From Nocardia abscessus NBRC 100374 (GTDB lineage Bacteria > Actinomycetota > Actinomycetes > Mycobacteriales > Mycobacteriaceae): a DNA stretch of 64,000 bases. Positions 61,869 to 64,000 of this stretch are shown here, piece by piece. The stretch's first letter is position 1, and each line of letters starts with the position of its first letter. The notes under the pieces were generated by a model that saw nothing but the letters and a program-made list of their open reading frames with translations, ran no database searches and was not told the DNA's origin. The stretch is from assembly GCF_000308455.1 (NCBI RefSeq), contig NZ_BAFP01000101.1, positions 60,834 through 124,833 on the forward strand. Reading direction: 5' to 3'. A program made the translations under genes and the position numbers.

Positions 61869-63248
61869 TCATGCCTCCTTGACGGCCGAACGTGCCGTGC
61901 TACCCAGAGCGGCGAAGTCGTAGGCGGTTTCCGCGTGCTCGGACTCGTCCAAGCCCACCGACTCTGCTTCCTCGCTCACGCGCAGCCCAATGGTGAACTT
62001 CACGATATAGGCAATGATCAGCGTCGCGATGAAGGAGAAGACAAGTACCACACCGGCACCCACCGCTTGCCGCCACAGCTGATCGAATCCGCCGCCGTAG
62101 AACAGACCGGTCTTGGCCGCACCCGCCTCGGGCGCCGCGACGAAACCGACCATCAGAGTGCCGACGATGCCGCCGACCAGGTGCACGCCGACCACGTCGA
62201 GCGAGTCGTCGAAACCGAACTTGAACTTCAGGCCGACCGCGAGGGCGCACAGCGCGCCGGCGACGGCGCCGATGGCGAGCGCGCCGAGCACGTTCACCGA
62301 AGAACACGACGGGGTGATGGCGACCAGACCGGCCACGATGCCCGAGGCCGCGCCCAGCGAGGTGGGCTTGCCGTCGCGGATCTTCTCCACCAGCAGCCAG
62401 GCAAGCATGGCGGCGCAGGTCGCGATGGCGGTGATGATGAAGGTCGAGCCCGCGAGGCCACCGGAGGTCACCGCGGAACCGGCGTTGAAGCCGAACCAGC
62501 CGAACCACAGCAGACCGGCGCCCAGCATGACGAACGGCAGGTTGTGCGGACGGAACGGGGTCGTCGGCCAGCCCTTGCGCTTGCCGAGCACCAGCACCAG
62601 GGCCAGACCGGCCGCACCGGCGTTGATGTGCACCGCCGTGCCGCCGGCGAAGTCGACCGCGAGCAGCTTGTTCGCGATCCAGCCGCCCTCGTGCACGACG
62701 TTGCCGTCGGCGTCCTTGACGTCGAAGTCGAACACCCAGTGCGCGACCGGGAAGTAGACCACCGTGGCCCAGATGCCCGCGAACAGCAGCCACGCGCTGA
62801 ACTTCATGCGGTCGGCGACCGCGCCCGAGATGAGGGCAACCGTGATGATGGCGAACATCAGCTGGAAGGCGACGAAGACGGTCGCCGGAATCGTGCCCGC
62901 GAGCGGGATGTTCACCGCTTCGGTGGTGACGACGCCTGCCGCGTCCTTGACCTCGGCCACGGAGTTGCCACCGATCAGGCCCTTCAAGCCGAAGAACTGC
63001 GTCGGGTCACCGATCACGCCGAATTTGTTGTCGCCGAAGGCCGTCGAGTATCCGTACAGCGACCACAAAACGCCGACCAGACCCATGGCGCTGACGCTCA
63101 TCATGATCATGTTGAGCACGTTCTTCGACCGGACCATGCCGCCGTAGAAAAAAGCCAGGCCCGGCGTCATCAGCAACACCAGCGCCGAACTCACCAGCAG
63201 CCATGCGGTGTCACCGGTATCCGGTGCACCGGTAAGTGGAAAAGCCAC
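61869..63248 (-). CDS. amt: Ammonium transporter
   Basis: A 459-residue Amt/Mep channel with 11 predicted helices. It has the family motif LVSSALVLLMTPGLAFFYGGMVRSKN and conserved pore elements (DFAGGTAVHINAGAAGLALV, VVGVHLVGGIVGTLMVG). A polar C-terminal tail may contact GlnB. A GlnR-type box lies 73-110 bases upstream of the start codon. Confidence 0.96.
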   Translation of the reverse strand: MAFPLTGAPDTGDTAWLLVSSALVLLMTPGLAFFYGGMVRSKNVLNMIMMSVSAMGLVGVLWSLYGYSTAFGDNKFGVIGDPTQFFGLKGLIGGNSVAEVKDAAGVVTTEAVNIPLAGTIPATVFVAFQLMFAIITVALISGAVADRMKFSAWLLFAGIWATVVYFPVAHWVFDFDVKDADGNVVHEGGWIANKLLAVDFAGGTAVHINAGAAGLALVLVLGKRKGWPTTPFRPHNLPFVMLGAGLLWFGWFGFNAGSAVTSGGLAGSTFIITAIATCAAMLAWLLVEKIRDGKPTSLGAASGIVAGLVAITPSCSSVNVLGALAIGAVAGALCALAVGLKFKFGFDDSLDVVGVHLVGGIVGTLMVGFVAAPEAGAAKTGLFYGGGFDQLWRQAVGAGVVLVFSFIATLIIAYIVKFTIGLRVSEEAESVGLDESEHAETAYDFAALGSTARSAVKEA

Positions 63249-63320
63249 CTTAATGTCCTCCTCATCTCGGGCCCCGCCGATTCCGGCAAATGGACCTGAA
63301 CAGAAGGGTCCTCACTCGGT

Positions 63321-63358
63321 GTTTCATCCGTAGAGCTGTCGTGTTTCACCTACGTGAA
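63321..63358 (-). promoter_or_regulatory. GlnR-type binding box upstream of amt
   Basis: On the minus strand the sequence reads TTCAC-6-GAAAC-6-GCTCT-6-GAAAC. The spacing is exactly that of the actinobacterial GlnR consensus (GTNAC-6-GAAAC repeated). The second a-site is degenerate. This fits nitrogen-limitation activation of amt-glnB-glnD, as known in mycobacteria and streptomycetes. Confidence 0.65.
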
Positions 63359-63505
63359 CGGATGGCGCAGCTGTGTTGCCACCGCGTTTCGTCACGTGCA
63401 CCGGAGGTTTCCCGGCGCTGTGAGCACAAGATTCCGGAAACCGGACATTCGTTACCGCGGAGCCGGAGTCGGCAAACATCTGGGGTGTGATCCCCCTCGC
63501 ACCGC
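63359..63505. other. Upstream part of the ftsY-amt spacer
   Basis: No gene recognised. This is the remainder of the 354-base gap between amt and ftsY and probably contains the amt promoter upstream elements. Confidence 0.4.
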
Positions 63506-63538
63506 GGCGGGCCCGCGATCGTCGACCGCGGACCCGCC
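63506..63538 (-). terminator. Terminator after ftsY
   Basis: A 12-bp stem (63506-63517 with 63527-63538, one G-U pair in the minus-strand RNA) with a 9-base loop, starting 64 bases after the ftsY stop. Confidence 0.65.
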
Positions 63539-63602
63539 CGCCACGTACCCGAACACTACGGGCGGCAACCGCTTTCGACAGCGCCGCCGAGTGCTGAGGA
63601 CT

Positions 63603-64000
63603 TCAGCCCAGCAGCGCGTCCACGAACGCGGCGGGCTCGAACGGGGCCAGATCGTCGGCGCCCTCCCCGAGCCCGACCAGCTTCACCGGCACACCCAGTT
63701 CGTGCTGGACCTGGAAGACGATGCCGCCCTTGGCCGTCCCGTCCAGCTTGGTCAGTACGACGCCGGTGATATCGACCACTTCGGCGAACACCCTGGCCTG
63801 GGTCAGCCCGTTCTGGCCGACGGTCGCGTCCAGCACCAGCAGGACCTCGTCGACGGCCGCCTTCTTCTCCACGACGCGCTTGACCTTGCCCAGCTCGTCC
63901 ATCAGGCCCGTCTTGGTGTGCAGGCGACCGGCCGTGTCGATGAGCACCACGTCGACGCCGCGCTCGACGCCCGCGGCCACCGCGTCGAACGCGACCGCGG
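63603..64000 (-). CDS. ftsY: SRP receptor FtsY (truncated by window edge)
   Basis: Only the C-terminal GTPase part is in the window: DVVLIDTAGRLHTKTGLMDEL, LVLDATVGQNGL, TKLDGTAKGG and VKLVGLGEGADDLAPF. The frame continues past the right edge (VAFDAVAAGVERG precedes the first internal start). It partners with Ffh in membrane targeting. Confidence 0.96.
   Translation of the reverse strand, partial: AVAFDAVAAGVERGVDVVLIDTAGRLHTKTGLMDELGKVKRVVEKKAAVDEVLLVLDATVGQNGLTQARVFAEVVDITGVVLTKLDGTAKGGIVFQVQHELGVPVKLVGLGEGADDLAPFEPAAFVDALLG

Noticed and set aside
1..64000. tRNA, rRNA or riboswitch genes
   Set aside because: Reading the intergenic gaps on both strands I saw no cloverleaf with a TTCRA arm, no rRNA segment and no recognisable riboswitch core. 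A covariance-model search was not possible here.

Overview
The window is a high-GC actinobacterial chromosome segment that most likely comes from Nocardia or a close relative (Mycobacteriales). Two observations support this. From about 10.9 kb to the right edge, the order of conserved genes follows the Mycobacterium tuberculosis Rv2864c-Rv2921c block: penicillin-binding lipoprotein, GNAT, ispG, rip1, dxr, DUF2631, rlmN, cdsA, frr, pyrH, tsf, rpsB, M23 peptidase, xerC, dprA, comM, yraN, DUF2469, rnhB, lepB, rplS, trmD, rimM, khpA, rpsP, amidohydrolase, ffh, glnD, glnB, amt, ftsY. The accessory genes (TIG-repeat proteins, LGFP-repeat amidase, ESX-like small proteins, GAF-LuxR regulators) are also typical of nocardiae. 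The species assignment is inference.

Layout. (1) 1-1.9 kb: tightly overlapping genes for a WXG100/EspC-like protein, a larger ESX-associated-looking protein and a lipoprotein. (2) 1.9-10.7 kb: an accessory island with an IS630-like remnant, an 80-residue single-TIG protein, a decayed TIG gene, a PGRP-type amidase with LGFP repeats, three small membrane proteins that look like a holin module, a 1,310-residue protein of 16 tandem TIG domains, and a regulator-like protein. Two of the TIG genes and the decayed copy share a leader with an AAAACGGAC-type direct repeat about 120 nt before the start. The two intact TIG genes end at similar strong hairpins. This TIG/lysin/holin cassette is the best candidate for an undescribed system. 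(3) 10.9-27.7 kb: conserved housekeeping genes for isoprenoid synthesis (ispG, dxr), regulated intramembrane proteolysis (rip1), phospholipid synthesis (cdsA), UMP kinase and translation (frr, tsf, rpsB, rlmN), mostly on the minus strand. (4) 27.7-36.2 kb: a second accessory stretch with an alkylsulfatase, two DUF202 membrane proteins, an acetoacetate-decarboxylase-like protein, a TetR/MFS efflux pair with three tandem operator-like palindromes, two secreted proteins and an FHA-HTH regulator. (5) 36.3-64 kb: xerC-dprA-comM-yraN, rnhB-lepB-rplS, tex, two overlapping acyl-CoA synthetases with a divergent GAF-LuxR regulator, trmD-rimM-khpA-rpsP, ffh, and the nitrogen module amt-glnB-glnD with a GlnR-type box upstream, ending in a truncated ftsY.

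How the genes work together. The right half is a standard growth core: protein targeting (Ffh, FtsY, LepB), ribosome assembly and tRNA modification (RimM, TrmD, L19, S16, KhpA), DNA processing (XerC, DprA, ComM) and nitrogen sensing. In the nitrogen module Amt imports ammonium, GlnB (PII) senses nitrogen and energy state, and GlnD modifies PII at Tyr51. In the left island the amidase and the TIG proteins show no N-terminal signal peptide, while holin-like proteins are encoded between them. A holin-dependent release route is therefore a reasonable, untested hypothesis.

No tRNA, rRNA or CRISPR array was recognised.
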